Shown piece after piece: positions 26,903 through 41,400 of a stretch of 64,000 nt of DNA (positions are counted from its first letter, which is position 1; each line of letters opens with the position of its first letter). The position numbers were made by a program, and so were the translations under genes. Origin of the DNA: Manduca sexta (Eukaryota > Arthropoda > Insecta > Lepidoptera > Sphingidae); NCBI RefSeq assembly GCF_014839805.1, contig NC_051137.1, forward strand, positions 7,987,170 to 8,051,169, read 5' to 3'. The notes under the pieces are model-generated. The model was not told the DNA's origin and made no database searches. It saw only the letters and a program-made list of their open reading frames with translations.

Positions 26903-29900
26903 GCATAACATTGAACACACTCTACCATACGACCGTCGAAAGCGGCCCAAATAACATCAGCTTGTAAGTTATCATATCCTGAATTTTTAAACAAATAAAT
27001 AAACATTAAGATGATTAATTACAAGTTTTATTCATTATTTTTAAATGTTTACAAAGTATGAATACAAAATAAAAAGGTACTACCATTGGACACAAATTTG
27101 TTCGAGTTAAAATTTGGTTCGACGTATCGTGGACGCACCAATTACGCGTTATCATCCGCATCACGTACATTACCTTAATATCAAACCGCTACAAATACAA
27201 TAAAATGCATTCAATTTCCATTCTCGCGTATATCATTGCATATTCCACTGAATAATGGAATTATAGAGGCTTGCGGGAGGCAACCCGCTCGGGGGCACCA
27301 CCTGCCTGCAATATAATTGGACTTCAAAACTGCGCGCTGGTGGCAGATCCCCAATACTTCCGGGTGGCTGACTCGCCGCAGCTCCCTCCGATTTATTTTG
27401 TCTGCGTTGTCTTTGCCGCTGTCAGGCCTTGCCTTTTGAACGCTTTTCTATCTGACGCACAAGCATTATTGACGGCATCGATTCCTCTCAGATAAGTGTG
27501 CCCCGTGCGTAATGCCTTTACGATTCTTAGAATCGAAGTTACTTGAGCCATCCTGTATTGTAATAACTTGTATTTGTATATGATATTGGTTTAAGTTAAT
27601 GAAGAAGTATGAAAATATTTGTATCATTCTTGAAAATTAATGATTTGTTGAATCTTATATGATATTTTTATACTTTTTATCTCAGAAAATAATTTCATCG
27701 TTGTTTTAGTGGTAATGATACATTAGTTTAATTATTAAAATACGATCACTCCAAAACGAATTATATCATGATGTACTATACAAACTTACTTCACTACAAA
27801 ACTACTGACAACATGAATAATAAACAACCACCACTGCAGTATAAAATAACACACAAGCTCACGATACGTTACTAACAAATCCCGAAGCTACGAACTTGAA
27901 CGTGTCTCAGTACAGTCTTGAGATTTAAAACGAAATTCTCTAAATCAGCTCATGCAAATAGAAGTGTCGTTTTCGGCCACTCGAGTAGCAAATCAAGAAA
28001 GAAACCCCGGCCGGCGGTCGAGCGTCGTTCACGGCTCAATCAACCGGCTGTTACCAGCCTTTGTACTACAAGTGCCCCTCCAGCCTTCACCACACAAACT
28101 TTACCAATGTACCAGTGATACCTTCGCTATATCTTACAACTTTACATTCACGGTTTGTGGATAGAGTTAAGTCCTAATAGTGTTTACTAGTTGTACGTTA
28201 CATGTATTACCAAAAGGTATTTATTCTATATTTAAGAGACGAAATTATATTATTAATAATGGAAGTTTTAAAATGAAAGTAACGAACAAATTTAATATCA
28301 CAAGCTGTAAAATGGGCCTTACTTAATCAGATGAAGCACACTGTTTAGCTATTACATCTCAACAACATCAGTATACATTCCACGTAAACATTAACGAATA
28401 AATCTTCCACCCTATTCCTATAAGCCATAAATACATAGTTCTGTCTAATATGTGGTATCAATCCACAAGGCAAAACACATTATGTGACATTAAGATACAT
28501 ATCGCTGTGCACAAGACGCTAAATGGGCCCGACATCGTCACCCCCCTATATAACTCACTAAAACAAATATCTGATACCCGAGCATTACTGCAGAAGACTT
28601 AAGATCGACATTCCAAATATGAAAATAAAGAAAATAAGCTCACTCTGACCGCTCCTCCAATCGCGCACCTCGCTTTTATTACATCCATAAATTCATCATA
28701 TCGCAGCGGAGGCGGCGCTCGCCATTGGCCGCGGGACAGAGAGCGACGGCGCGTCCCGCTCGCACCTCCTTCATATTAATATTGAATTTTTCTCGAACCC
28801 CCCTCCCCGCCACCCTGCGGGAGGCTCTACACTCGCTCGCCCCCGTATTGTTGTTATCTTTAATGTTGTGGAAAACGCGTTTTCTTGTGTCGTTAACTTT
28901 TATATTGCACGAGTGATACTTTTACGGGTTTGATACATAACTTATGCCCGTGCTTCTAGTGTTGCATGTACCCTTTGTATATAAGTATGTAATGGAATTA
29001 ATTAATCAATATGTAAACAGTACTAATGGTCATTACGCGAACTTTCAACAGTACAAGCCCGTTGGATTTAATGTAGAGTCAGCACGTGGCCACAACTATT
29101 TTTTATATAAGTGTACCTTGTTGATTAGAATCTTATATAATATTTTTTATAATCACCATTCCGATTGCTTTTGTTACCGAAATCAAAACAGAAACAAAGA
29201 GCATAATAAATTAATCACAACAAAAAAGGGGTCGCAATACTCCCCTTTTAATGTTTTCCTTTAGTGCACTGTCTGCCTGCCAAAATTAAAAAGAGGAAAC
29301 AGACCGTCTCCGTGTTTAAACGGCTATGACCTTTTGTTAATAATGTACAGAAGTATTGCGTGTCCGACACGGATACAACGAGAGTTAAACGTTTTTTGCG
29401 AACGCCGACTTAAAAGCTTCATAGCATTTAATATCCACAACCATGTTATTTATAGTAACGCAAATACACGGAATCTTTTTAAATTCCCTCCCTTATATTT
29501 CAAAGCTCAAAAGAAATCGCTAGCAATATCTGTCTGAAAAATATATCGGATTGCTTTGTCGCAGCTTTGGAAATCGAAATCTATTTTCCTTCAAATCTAA
29601 GTGAATCCCGTGCGGATTGGAAATGTACCCTTTACCTACCGCCGGGCGAGGCAATTGATATTCCAACAATACAATGTATGAATAAAATATAAACTGAGCT
29701 CCTATCACGCTTGTTGCGAGCAATAGCTGTGTAGATATTGAGGAAATCTCCCCGTATAAACTACAACTGACTTTTGGAACTGACAGTTAAATTTATAAAA
29801 GGTTAATAATTATGTAATAATTACTATGGATATTATTGGTAAAGTAACGTAAAGAAGATGGTTAGCATGAATGTATTTAAGCAGTTGCTGGAATTATTTT

Positions 29901-31400
29901 ATAAGTAAACAGATGCCTTTTCTATAAGTTCAAATTAAATTTAGAACTCTTTGTCGCAACATATCTGTCATTGACCCTAAATAAAATAATTTACCAGCTA
30001 TATAAAGAAATTACGTAGGATCAAGAAACACTTTCTGAACTACTCTACACTAACCTTGTTTTTAGGCTGGGGCTGATTTTGACAACATATGGATTTGATT
30101 ATGACGAACCGATAATAACGATATTAAATATTAATAAACAAAAATCTAGATTACGTCTTCATAAATAAATTTGTGCAGAACATCGCGAAAATGTATTGCT
30201 TTCCAGTTGAATGGTGTAGTCAAATTTAAATTATAATCCGTACTGAATTTGAGAAAGATAATATTACAATAATTTTGTACTTATTATGTTTCTCCTTTAG
30301 CATATAGCACAGTATTCAAAAAGGGGATTTAACAAGGGGGTTACCGGGAAAGTTTTCCGGGAGTTTTGAAAATGGCTATTTTTACCTTACTCTGCGAATT
30401 TCAACTTTGCCACCTCATATTTTTGCCGCTCGTGGCGCCATATTGTGAAGAAGGCGCCTAAAAGCGGTTTTTCGACAATATCTAGTTTCCGCCTCATTTC
30501 ACGATACAACCATTTACATATAAAATAAAATAGAGAAAATTTTCTAGAATTAATGTAATGACCCTTTTTCGTATAATTAATAGTTTCGGCGTACGAGTGC
30601 CACAAAGTATACTTCAACACGCGTATAGGCTAAAACATCTAATTTCTCTATTAATCGATGAGATCCATAGTTTTGAAATAAAAATGAAACAAAGATTTCG
30701 GTTAGCTGTGGCAATTATAGAATGCACGAGAGAAACCTGCTAATGTCTATAGAAGATAATAATAATGTACAACTTTATTTAACGAAGCACGAAAGATATT
30801 GTTTAATGTCTTAAGTTTACCAAATTTATTTATATCGAAATGTCCACAAATTGCTTCTTTTGTTTAAAATTTAAATAAACAAGCTCGAACAAATAGTGAA
30901 GTATTAATGCTGTTAATAATAATATTAATATATCATCATATCACCTTCCTGGTTTAGTGGCGGTGTGTATGTTTCTACTGAATTTCGGTTCTCAAGTCGC
31001 AAAACATTTTCCGTAGATTTTTTTAATACGTTATGCCCGGTAATGGACCTTCAAGAGGGAATGGACATTAGACAGAGGACCGGTCGTCAAATTAACATAT
31101 TTTTTGCATTATGCGTGATTTTGTTTTTATGCCAACTCTACGTAAACTTTGATTAGAATAAATATGAAATAAGTGACTTCATCTATCAATTTAATTTCAC
31201 ATCATAATTCTAAACAATGTTAGACTCATCACTAACATTACGTGCGAAATAAAAAACACAAAAACGATGTATCTTTCCTAATCAGGTTACAGGCGCGCCA
31301 TCTATTATTTGTTGTTGACATCGCCAAAAAACAATTCAGTGTCTACAATTTTATAGAGATACTTGTCCTTTACTCTCGCGAGATTTTATCAAATGATTTG
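26903..31400. other. No gene seen; AT-rich with a GC island
   Basis: A GC-rich island lies at about 28690-28830. A small imperfect palindrome (ccgggaaagttttccggg) is at about 30345-30362. No coding region, RNA gene or clear mobile element was recognised in the rest. Confidence 0.5.
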
Positions 31401-31404
31401 AATG

Positions 31405-31530
31405 AATATTTTTATTGAAATATAACTGGTTTTCGGATTTTATCGCGGTTTTGAATTAAAATTTTCTCTGCAGAAATTTAAAATACAAAACACAGTTTTA
31501 TTTCGATGTCTAACACTCGCGTAAACGTAA
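31405..31530. repeat. Short foldback element with both inverted ends
   Basis: The left part reads 'attgaaatataactgg' then 'ttttcggattttatcgcgg'. The right part reads 'cagttttatttcgatgtc' then 'taacactcgcgtaaac'. These correspond to the two mirrored ends of the family seen at 5881 and 9697, here only about 120 bp apart. An internally deleted copy is the simplest reading. Confidence 0.6.
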
Positions 31531-34079
31531 CAATGTTTTTAGATAAAAATGTAGTATTGAGATTTGTTTTTTTTTATCTATATCTATTTATGATTTTGAC
31601 CTAGTATTTGTAGGTAGAAATCTGCAGTTAAAAACTGAAAAACAAAATTGTAACCTTACTCAAATGTGGCTTTCAAAGGATAAAATAATAAGCCAGGCAT
31701 ACGATTACAAATAATTAATTTCACTTCAGCCATACATAAAACCACAGGTCAAGAAGATTTATAGTCAAAATATGACAATTATTTTTACAAACATAAATGA
31801 CGTCACAGCCGGGGCATTTCCAATTCAACTAAAACACCTTGGATGAAGGCGTATATTTCTTATAAGGGATGGTGTAGGTAGGTCGGCATCGTAATTTTCT
31901 TTATTGTTCCTTACCGCGACGGGCAGTAACAAATCCAGACGGGCTATTCTTAAGCCGTCGCGTTTTTACATTAACACGGTGTTTCGATTCTTGTCGTATT
32001 TTTCTGTTTAAATAGGTTTAACGAATATTAAAGGTTAACTGATTATAATCAGAAAATAAAAAAATATAATTCTTATGTTAATTGGCTGTATAAATATATT
32101 TTCTTTATTTCGGTCATCAAAATTATATAATTGTAAATGAATCAGTATGAACACCATTCCGTAAAGTTCGTTTATAATTGGTAATTATTATATCTTTTAA
32201 ATTTACAAAATCTACAGTAATCAAATAAGATAATTTATTAAAAAAACATTTTATTTGAAAAATGAAAGTGTTGAGAATAGTCCACAATGAACGTTATTCG
32301 CGTCCCCTACTCATTTAGCTGTCGGAGAGTTATTTAATACCGCGAGTGACCCCCGACGCCGCTCTCCTGGATGCTGTAAATGTATTGAACACATCTGCCG
32401 GACATTTGAGACAGTAATAAATTAAAGAATTTAAATAAATGACGTTAACATAAACGTACGATAAACCCATGATTACGTTTACAAGTGTCGAGCAAATTAA
32501 AGGCAATATTGATTTTCCTGATCTAGCACATGGCTTATTGCTCCGAGGAGCGGGTCTGATGTCCGTAATCTTTCAACATCTTAAATAAAATAGTCGTGCG
32601 TAGTACATATGGCCGGTATCTTATGAATTAAATATGAGCGCTTTATTCGATTCCCGAGTCCCTTGATATCTGATAATAAAAAAGAAATTTATCGCGCTCA
32701 TACGAGCGCCGGCGGCCGAGTCTCATCGGTCGCTATTTTTTACGGCAGCGGGCGTCCTTCCATCGACAATCACTTCATAGCGACCCCTGTCCGAGCGTTC
32801 GATGACAGAATTATTTATCAGTTTGAAAAATGACGGGAAATTGAATGTAGTCGCAATGTTTACAACGCATTTTCTGTCCGTAGTCCTCGGGGGCTCCTTC
32901 CCTCGCGTTCCGATGTCCACTTTTCAAAGAGACCGCTCGGACGAGGGTCGAAAAAGCGTCCCAAGAGTAAAAAATAAAAAAATATATTTTGTATCTTCGC
33001 TCAACAAACGTTACGTTCCATGTACACAAAGAAACGTTGGCTCAGACGAAACGCGGAGAAGACGGCCCGATTCTTTATCAATTTTGCGACTAAATAATTG
33101 TTTGCGCTCTGGGACGACGGTGCTCTATGACGCAATCTATTTGAGTGACCCGGAGTGGGTGCCATGTGTCCGCCGTGCAGCGGCCGCTTGTCCGGGGACC
33201 TATCAAATACTTACAAATTCTGTATTGAATTGTCCATCTGCGATACATTAAGTTTAAGAAACATTGAATTGAATATTGCCGCTGGCCCTTTGATATGTGA
33301 AATTGTGTACGTATGTTATAAAACGAATATGTTACGCAAATTATTATAATATACTAAAGAGTTTTCTATACTACCTGAGGGACAATTCAATATTCATTAG
33401 AAAATACATTTGTTAAACACTAATGATGAAACTGATAAAATATACTATTTCATTCATAAAACTAAATAGTACTAAAAACTAGAAATACTAATATGTACAA
33501 GTCTGAATAAAAGACGTTCTTTATTAGCACCATCGATGGTGCGTAATTAAATTAATTAAAACATTAAGTAATTAATGTGAGTCGCCACGCGTTATTAGAT
33601 CAAACGAACACAACACATGTAAAGCCGATACACAGTTTATTACCTGACGTATAGGCTTCGTATATAAGTGTATATAATAGCAACCATGGCCGCTCGTAAA
33701 AATGTTTTATTCACCCCATACGGCGTCGTAAAAGGCGTAATAACGCGAGGAGGTATCGTGGAAGCAATTACTGATCTGTTATAGTTTGTTACAAACGCGC
33801 TTGTTTATTATCGTTTTATTATCAACTCATTTGCTGAACAAGGACGTCATTTAATTCAATACCGTTTTTATTACGTTAAATACTGAGCATTTGGTATGTA
33901 AATAAATTACTCACTAAGTCACTGTGTTAACCTAATGCATATAGTGATATATCTAAAACCACATATTAAGAACCTATTTTTGCAATAAATTAATTTTGTA
34001 TTTTTAAACTTTCTATGTAGAAAAGATAATTTACGTATTCTGAAATTCGACTTCGCTTTTAATACGGCATTTATCATTA
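31531..34079. other. No gene seen
   Basis: Mostly AT-rich, with a moderately GC-rich region at about 32690-33190. That region carries overlapping open frames on both strands and no recognisable protein. No RNA gene or repeat was recognised. Confidence 0.45.
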
Positions 34080-34160
34080 TTCGCCGCATGATGTTCACTG
34101 CTGACCATGGACCTCCCCCAAAGATTACCAGACAGACCTATTGGAAGTAGAAGTACGGCG
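34080..34160 (+). repeat. LINE fragment (RTE-like)
   Basis: Contains 'tgttcactgctgaccatgg' followed by 'acctcccccaaagatt', a segment typical of lepidopteran RTE-type LINE 3' regions. Very short and without coding capacity. Confidence 0.45.
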
Positions 34161-34164
34161 TTAC

Positions 34165-35190
34165 CAAACACGATTTTTTCAATTACGTATAATGTCAATG
34201 CTTGTTATGTAGGTATATATTATTATAATATTCTTGTAAAACAAGAAACAAGAAAATATTCTTGTCTGGATTCATAGTCTATTTAAGAAAGGGATATACG
34301 ATACGCGCTTGCTCGCATGCGGTTGTTTTTTTAAGTGAACCTCCTGACAGCTTTACGCACTCCTACCCTTAATATTATCCTTAATTGTATATATAAAAGT
34401 AGTTATAACCGTTCGTTCTCAGGTGAGTTTTTAAACCTTACAAATTTTTCAACCTATATTTTCTGTTGTTTATTAACACTCGGCACGGAACCCTAAATTA
34501 GTCAGTAAGATAGCATAGACTCACGCCCGTGACCTCGAAGCGTTTGATAGAGGTCCAAAACGACGTCACGACTCGATGTTATATCCACTACACGACGTCT
34601 AGACCTATCCTCTTATCATATCAGACACAAAGGCAATTAAAACAATAATGTGTCCTTTAAAATAAACTGTACACATTTTTTTATGATCAAATCTTAAAAA
34701 ATTTATTGTCTTTAGACCAATGAGACAATATTGAAAAATTGTATAATTTGAACTATATTTTTTTTTATTTTTAAAACTTTTCCTTGGTTTAATAAATATA
34801 AAGAGAATATTGATAAACATGACGTTCCATTGACCAGTTTATGTGAAAGAATAATTCGAATAGTAAATCAAAATGACTTACCGGCAGGTTCAACAAAGTT
34901 AGTGATGAAAGTTGCGCAACAAATCCTTATCTACGTTTCAGGTCACGATTCTGCAAAATCGACGAAAATAAAATCAAACGTTCCGCCGCTTACAATCGAA
35001 ATGGAAAATGTGATATTGGATAGAAAAGCGCTGAAATGTCATCATAAGAATCGACTTGCTGACAACGAGTATTGTTCTGCTGGATTTGTGTAGATTTATA
35101 TACGTACTTTTATATAAATAACACGTAGATATGAATAGTGAAATGACCATAGATATTCAATATTCAATACCCACATGTGAATATGTGTTT
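34165..35190. other. No gene seen
   Basis: AT-rich. The open frame at 34830-35093 (87 codons) has no recognisable domain or splice context. Nothing else supportable. Confidence 0.4.
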
Positions 35191-35194
35191 ACCT

Positions 35195-35430
35195 TTTGCT
35201 ATCCCCAAAGGCAGAGATGTAGCTGGTGCACCAATATTCCACCGTGTGTATTCCGCCCGATGATATCATGGGACGGATATAGGGGGTGAGCCTATCGCCA
35301 TATCGGGATCAATTTCCAGACACCGGGCTGACTGAATAGAAAAACCCAATATAACTGCCGAACCGGGGAATCGAACCTCAGACCTCAGCACTGCAGTCGT
35401 GCCGTAATACAACTACGTCACCGAGGCAGA
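35195..35430 (-). repeat. tRNA-derived SINE, family B, copy 2 (nearly full length)
   Basis: On the minus strand the copy starts 'tgcctcggtgacgtagttgt' (A-box-like) and carries 'gaggttcgattcccc' (B-box). It then has 'gggtttttctattcagtcag', 'atggcgataggctcaccccc' and 'gcggaatacacacggtgg'. It aligns in order with 8211-8416 and supplies the B-box segment missing there. Confidence 0.8.
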
Positions 35431-35434
35431 TAGT

Positions 35435-38400
35435 ATAATACTTTATCAAACACTTCATAAACATTGTATTCTACGTTTTGGCTATGTGAAAGACTTTAAG
35501 AAGCTCACTTATCCGACATCTTTTGCTTACGTCATTACTTCACGGCGCATCTCCGTGGAAATAGGCAGAGAACCATCTACTGACCCCAATATATCGATCA
35601 CGTAGTATCGTCACGTATGTCTCAAATTGAATACCTCACACAAATTCCGATTACTTGACTTGGCAATCAAACCCAAATTACTGGTTTCATTGTCCAAAAT
35701 AAAACGAAATTATAAGAATGAACAAAGAAGTTACCGAAATTAAAAACAGTTTCATTAACTTGAAACTATAAATAATACGAAAATTGGATTATATTTTTAG
35801 ATTTTTTTTAATCTTGGTCCTAAATATGTATATAGAATAAGGATGTGTGCGTTTTGCCGACGATCAAGGGATACTATTGCCGTTGAATATTTTTTCCGGC
35901 TTCACTTTAGTTAACATAAGGTGCGATGAAATCACTTGGCAGTATTAAATATAAAAAAGGCAGGAGCAACAAGTGATCCCAGAACTCAAGCATATTTCCA
36001 TTCCATAATTTGTCATGTCACGCAAAAAATTTAACCTCGGTTTCTTACTAAAACGCACAATATTTTCTGGTCCACCCTGGGAATCGATCTCACGGGTCAT
36101 AGTATCAGAATTAATAGAATAATCAACAATCATATTACATGAACCAATACGAAGCTAAACAATAATCTCTATAAACATACAGTTACATAAAAGTATTAAT
36201 AAACTCATAAATCATAACTGAAATATCATCAATAAAGATTCTTACAAGACAAACAATTGTCAGACCGATTACATTGTATACGAGTTCCATGTTCTTGGAC
36301 ATAGTTATGTTGGTCGATAAGATAACCCCAACATGACGGAAGGCTATAAAAACATCGTATTATATAATAATCATAACACCGCCCGCCCAATGAGGAAAAC
36401 TGAAGTGGCTTGCATACCGCCGCCGCCCGCCTACAATATCATAACGCGCCCCCATTGGCGGATATGGCCTGATATAATATCATAACACGCCAGGATTGGA
36501 CGAGGGGTTAAGGCGGCCTCGTCCCTCGCCCTTCATTAGAGCATCGCATTGTAGGAGGCCAAAATCGTTATAACTAGTACGCGTGTTGTACTTCAATAAA
36601 TATGTTGGGCGTAGGTCGGCGCCCCCGAGTATGAGCGGTAGGAAATGCCGACCGCCGACCGCCGCCCGAGCCGGATCAATAATAATACTCGCCCATATCT
36701 GCAGTGGACTGGATCTGCTTGAGAAAGCGGCCCTCACCCCCCTCCGCCGCCCGTCGCTACACAAACAATATAAATCATTTTCCCGAGGCTAAGGCGCGGG
36801 CACACGCAACCCGCATCGCATCCTGCTCGAAGGACCGCCCGGCCTGCCGCCACTGCCGCGGGTCGCGCTCCGGTCAAGCGATACTTCCACGTGCCAAGTA
36901 CACTTGGCAATGATTACAATCATTTCATAATCATGTACTTTCAGCGAAAAGCAATGAAATCTGTAAATAGTATTATAGTAAACTAATAGGTAGACTTCTA
37001 TTGAAATTAGCTATAATGATCATGAATCATATGCTAGTTTAAGACAGCTTTTTATTTAATTATGTTTAACTTAAATAAAGTAGCCGCATAAGTCATGAAA
37101 AATCAAGATTTAAATAATTGTAATCACCATCTGTTTATTAGAAATATGCGTAATTACAAAGGTCAATAGCATTTGACGGTTGATATAGGCCACTGTAATA
37201 TAACAATAATTATATATTGTTGTGTAAACCCAAGTACACGTTTTTGCAAACACTACTCAGTCTAAGAAACCCTCAAATAATTTACTTTCAAATTAAGTAA
37301 CGTGGTTTTAGGAAATATCAAGTATACATTTAATAATCTCTTTTGTACACGTTTGATTAGGAGCGATATTCACAAAACCAAAGCCAAGTATACAATAAGC
37401 ACAATCAATTAATGAGATCAAATTAATTATATTATTCCTATTAAATATTAATCGTAAGATACATTAATTATTATTAGTCATGTCGATTTTTATTGTTATG
37501 TGATTTTGTGTATGTTATGGTCGATCCTATATTCATTTAGTACATCACAGAGTAGGTAGAGTGCGGTATGCCGATCTAGCTGATAGCAATGCGGGGCAGG
37601 CGAACTTTGCACAATTTATCAAATTGAGTTACCGAGGGGCAATATCGCAGAGCGAACGCAATATTGCAGCGCGTGACCGCGTCTGCAATACGCGCTCAAT
37701 ACATCGGCCGGCGCCGGGCCCGGCACGTCCGCCGCCCGCCCCCCGGGCCCCCGCCGCCCGTCTTCTAGCCGCCCGCGCCCCCGCCCGCCCAACTGACCAC
37801 CTAGATATTTAGCTAACAATGGCTCGCCGCGAGCGACGGCAAGCTACCACAGTCCTCCGTCCTGTTCCTCCGAGTGGCGCGGCGGCGCGCTCGACAAGGA
37901 CCATGCCTCCCGTCGCCCCGCCGCCCGTCGGCCGCCGGTCATCGCTATATTTATTGGCGACGCTCATAAGTACGCGGGTCAGGTTATAAGTTTCTACGAA
38001 ATGAATGGCCGAGGCACGTAGGAGGCGAACGCCCGTCGCGCCCGTCGCGCTTAACAAGAAAGCACCTCCACCAGAACTTGTCAAGGGGGGCATCACCCCA
38101 CGGACGGCACGGCGGCGTTATAATTAAAAAACAAAAGAATACAGAGCCACTCAGCTTCCTTCCCGCCGACGTTGTTCGTTCGGCTTTCATGCGAAAAAAT
38201 GCAACGACTGACAATTAAATCACAAGGAGAAAAGGGAACTTGCGCTACAAATTTTACATCGTTAATTTAAAAACTTCTTTTTAGGGAATCTCAACCTTTT
38301 CAATGTAGAGCAGCGACTGGTCAATACAATAATACCTATAATCAGAGCTTTTCTAGCATTCTATAATATTTTAAATTTTAAGGTAATTTAATATTTTAAA

Positions 38401-41400
38401 AGAAAAATCAGATTTAACAATTTTAAGGAATATGATATTAGAAAATAGTAATTATTAAGCTTAAATCTTACACATAAATACAGACTAATTTTATACAAAG
38501 AACCATATTTAAATTTAACAAAATAACAACAGTAAAATATACAATGTTACTAGTCCCTACAAATGGAACACAATATAGGCAACTTAGTAAATTAATGTTA
38601 TAAATAAAGCATCAGCCCCATGTGTTCGGCGGTGCGGCGCGGCGCGGTGCGGAGCGGCCGAGCGGCGGTCATCACAACTCACGTGGTCCGCGTTCTATTA
38701 CAAATACCATTACGGAGTTCGCAGATGACCGCACGGTTTTATAATGCGAAGGCAACGTCGTCCGGCAGCCTCGGCCCCTCTCCCCGAGACCCCCATCGAC
38801 CCTTCCCTCGCCCGCTCCCTTGACCATCGACCGACAATTGTAAATGGCACATAAAATAAATGAATGTGCAGCGGGACTCGCTTCTGCAGCAGACAATATA
38901 AATTACGACCGGACGATTATATTCCGGCGGGAATGAAACGTTTTCCTTCAGATGTACACTTTGAAACGCGCGCCAATCTGGCACTCGCCGCATATTCACG
39001 ATTACACAGCGCGGCGCCCGTTCTCGAAGCCCAATACGTACAGGTAATTGCTCTCTGTTTTTGGGTTCAATTGAAATGATGATGTTTTTTACTTTCATTT
39101 GTGACATGTATCCTTTTTTTTCAATATTGATACGGATATTCTATTGATTTCTACTATTACATGTATTTTATACGAATTGATTTTCACTTTATGGGTATCC
39201 GCAAAGCTAAATTCCTTACAAAGGCATTTAACTTTACCGAATTCATATTTTATAAATATCGTATAATATATCAGTTAGTAATTTTATTTAAAAATGTTAG
39301 GGAAAACTCCTTCTAAAAAACCTCTACGCTGCGAGTGAATTCTGAGCTTGATAATTTTCACCGGTGATTTTCACCTCACTTCAAAGGACCTACCGACTAG
39401 GTTTCTCATACACGAGCGTTCATGTGGGTAGATAATATCCTATCATTCATTTCGATCACCGAGCAACAATCTCGTATGGAAACACAACGAAGAACTAACG
39501 TTACCTTCAGAATAGTGACACGAACAATAAATAGTAATGTATTGAGCCATGTTTGACAGGAAGGAAATAGTCAAATTCAAATTCAAATTTTTGTTTATGA
39601 TATCGGGAAAATATCGTCATCAGCTATCTACATTAGTGGCAGGTTAGAGTTAGGGTACCTTCATATAATAACCGGTCATTGAGATGGTAAAACGCGGATA
39701 ATGGCAAATCTTCAAATACAGCCTTAACAGCACCGTTATAACAAAGATTTAAAATAAATTAAAACGCCCAAATGCCAAAATATGATAGCTATAATAGCTA
39801 TAAACATTATTGAAATCATAGCCTAGCTTTAAATTCATTATTTTCGGATCATTGACTTCTCTCTTTCTTCAATTTTAAATAATCATTTATTGCTAATATC
39901 TAAATCTGTCAGTAATAAAACTCACGTGAATATTCACTGCATTCATATTTATTTTATTGTTATTGTTGTCTTAATATTGATACCTTAGATTATATTTTAA
40001 TGTTTTGGCATAATGCTGTAAACATTCATAAAATTTATAAATAAATAATATAAGCAGCGGTAAATAATATAAATATAGGTACCTACGCTAAAGTTACTTA
40101 AGTAAAACACTACAAACGTTTGTTTCCATAAAAATAGACCAAAACATTTCTTAACTCACACTAACTCAACAATCTATAAAACTTTAAAACCCGATGTCTA
40201 AACTACAAAAAAGAAATAAATTTCACCTTGCAGATAAGGTAATTAGATCTGAAAATAACACACAAAGGCATTAAAATAACAGACTAATCACGGTGGAATG
40301 AGTCATTCGATATCAGGCCAGTCATTTGGTCAGTGTCGCAAAACTAATGGCACATAATGACGGCCAGCGACTGCGGGGTGTACTCGGCCAATTTACTACC
40401 ACGGTACTGTTAAAGAAATGTAATTCTTCTAGCTGACCACGCGTGTTTACAAACTCTACGTAATAATTAAGTATCTATAATTAATGTGAGGAACCACATT
40501 TAATTCGATCATAGTTTAGAATGTGTGTTGGTCTATTTGGTGATATAAAAAAAATATATCGTAGTATTTATTTTAGGCTTGCATTTCTAAAAAAAATTTG
40601 TTTTATTTGAATATTATTTAATAGAAACATTTTTTTTAAATATGAACAGATGTTAAGGACAATACAATGTTAGGGTATAATTAGTTTAACATTTACATTA
40701 TGAAAAATTTGAATTATTTAATCCTTGTATTATGTCCCGGCACCGTATGTGTTATATATTTATATTTCAAGTAGTTTTGTGGTATTCATAACAAACTAAA
40801 AAGTATACTAATTACAAACACACAATATCAATAACTTTGCTGGCGATCCAAAAAAAATATGTAAAGAAAATATTTTCGTACAAACTATATTTCATCATAT
40901 ACTTATCATTTCAAGTTATGTAAATCTAACTAGTTGAAGTTCGTTAGTCCAACTTCGATGAATGGTGATAATTACTTGCCATTCAGATTAAGGCTATAAG
41001 TAGGGAAAATTGCATATCTAAATTGCTCTAAGTATTACAGTACTTATTTAAATCGTATTATAAAGGTACTATACAGCACCATGATTTCTCTTTTGTGTAC
41101 ATTTTGATGTGTAGGCCAGTAATCGAGGAAATAGACGAATTGATATTAAATAATCACTGCCACCGAGCCAACAGCATATTTATTTATTTACTTTTTATCT
41201 ATGATCCTTCTGGTATCACAGGTGATTATGCGGTAGATCATGACTTACTATGGCGAATCTATGCCAGCTATAACATTACTTCTAATCAACACTAACTAAA
41301 AATAGTTTTATGGATAGATCGAATTCATATTATAATCAGGTACTAGTTTCGACTCGCTTTAAGTCTTTAAATTTTACAATCGGCAACAATTTGAGTCGCA

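Noticed and set aside
26266..27006. Several long open frames across the N run
   Set aside because: They exist only because undetermined bases carry no stop codons.
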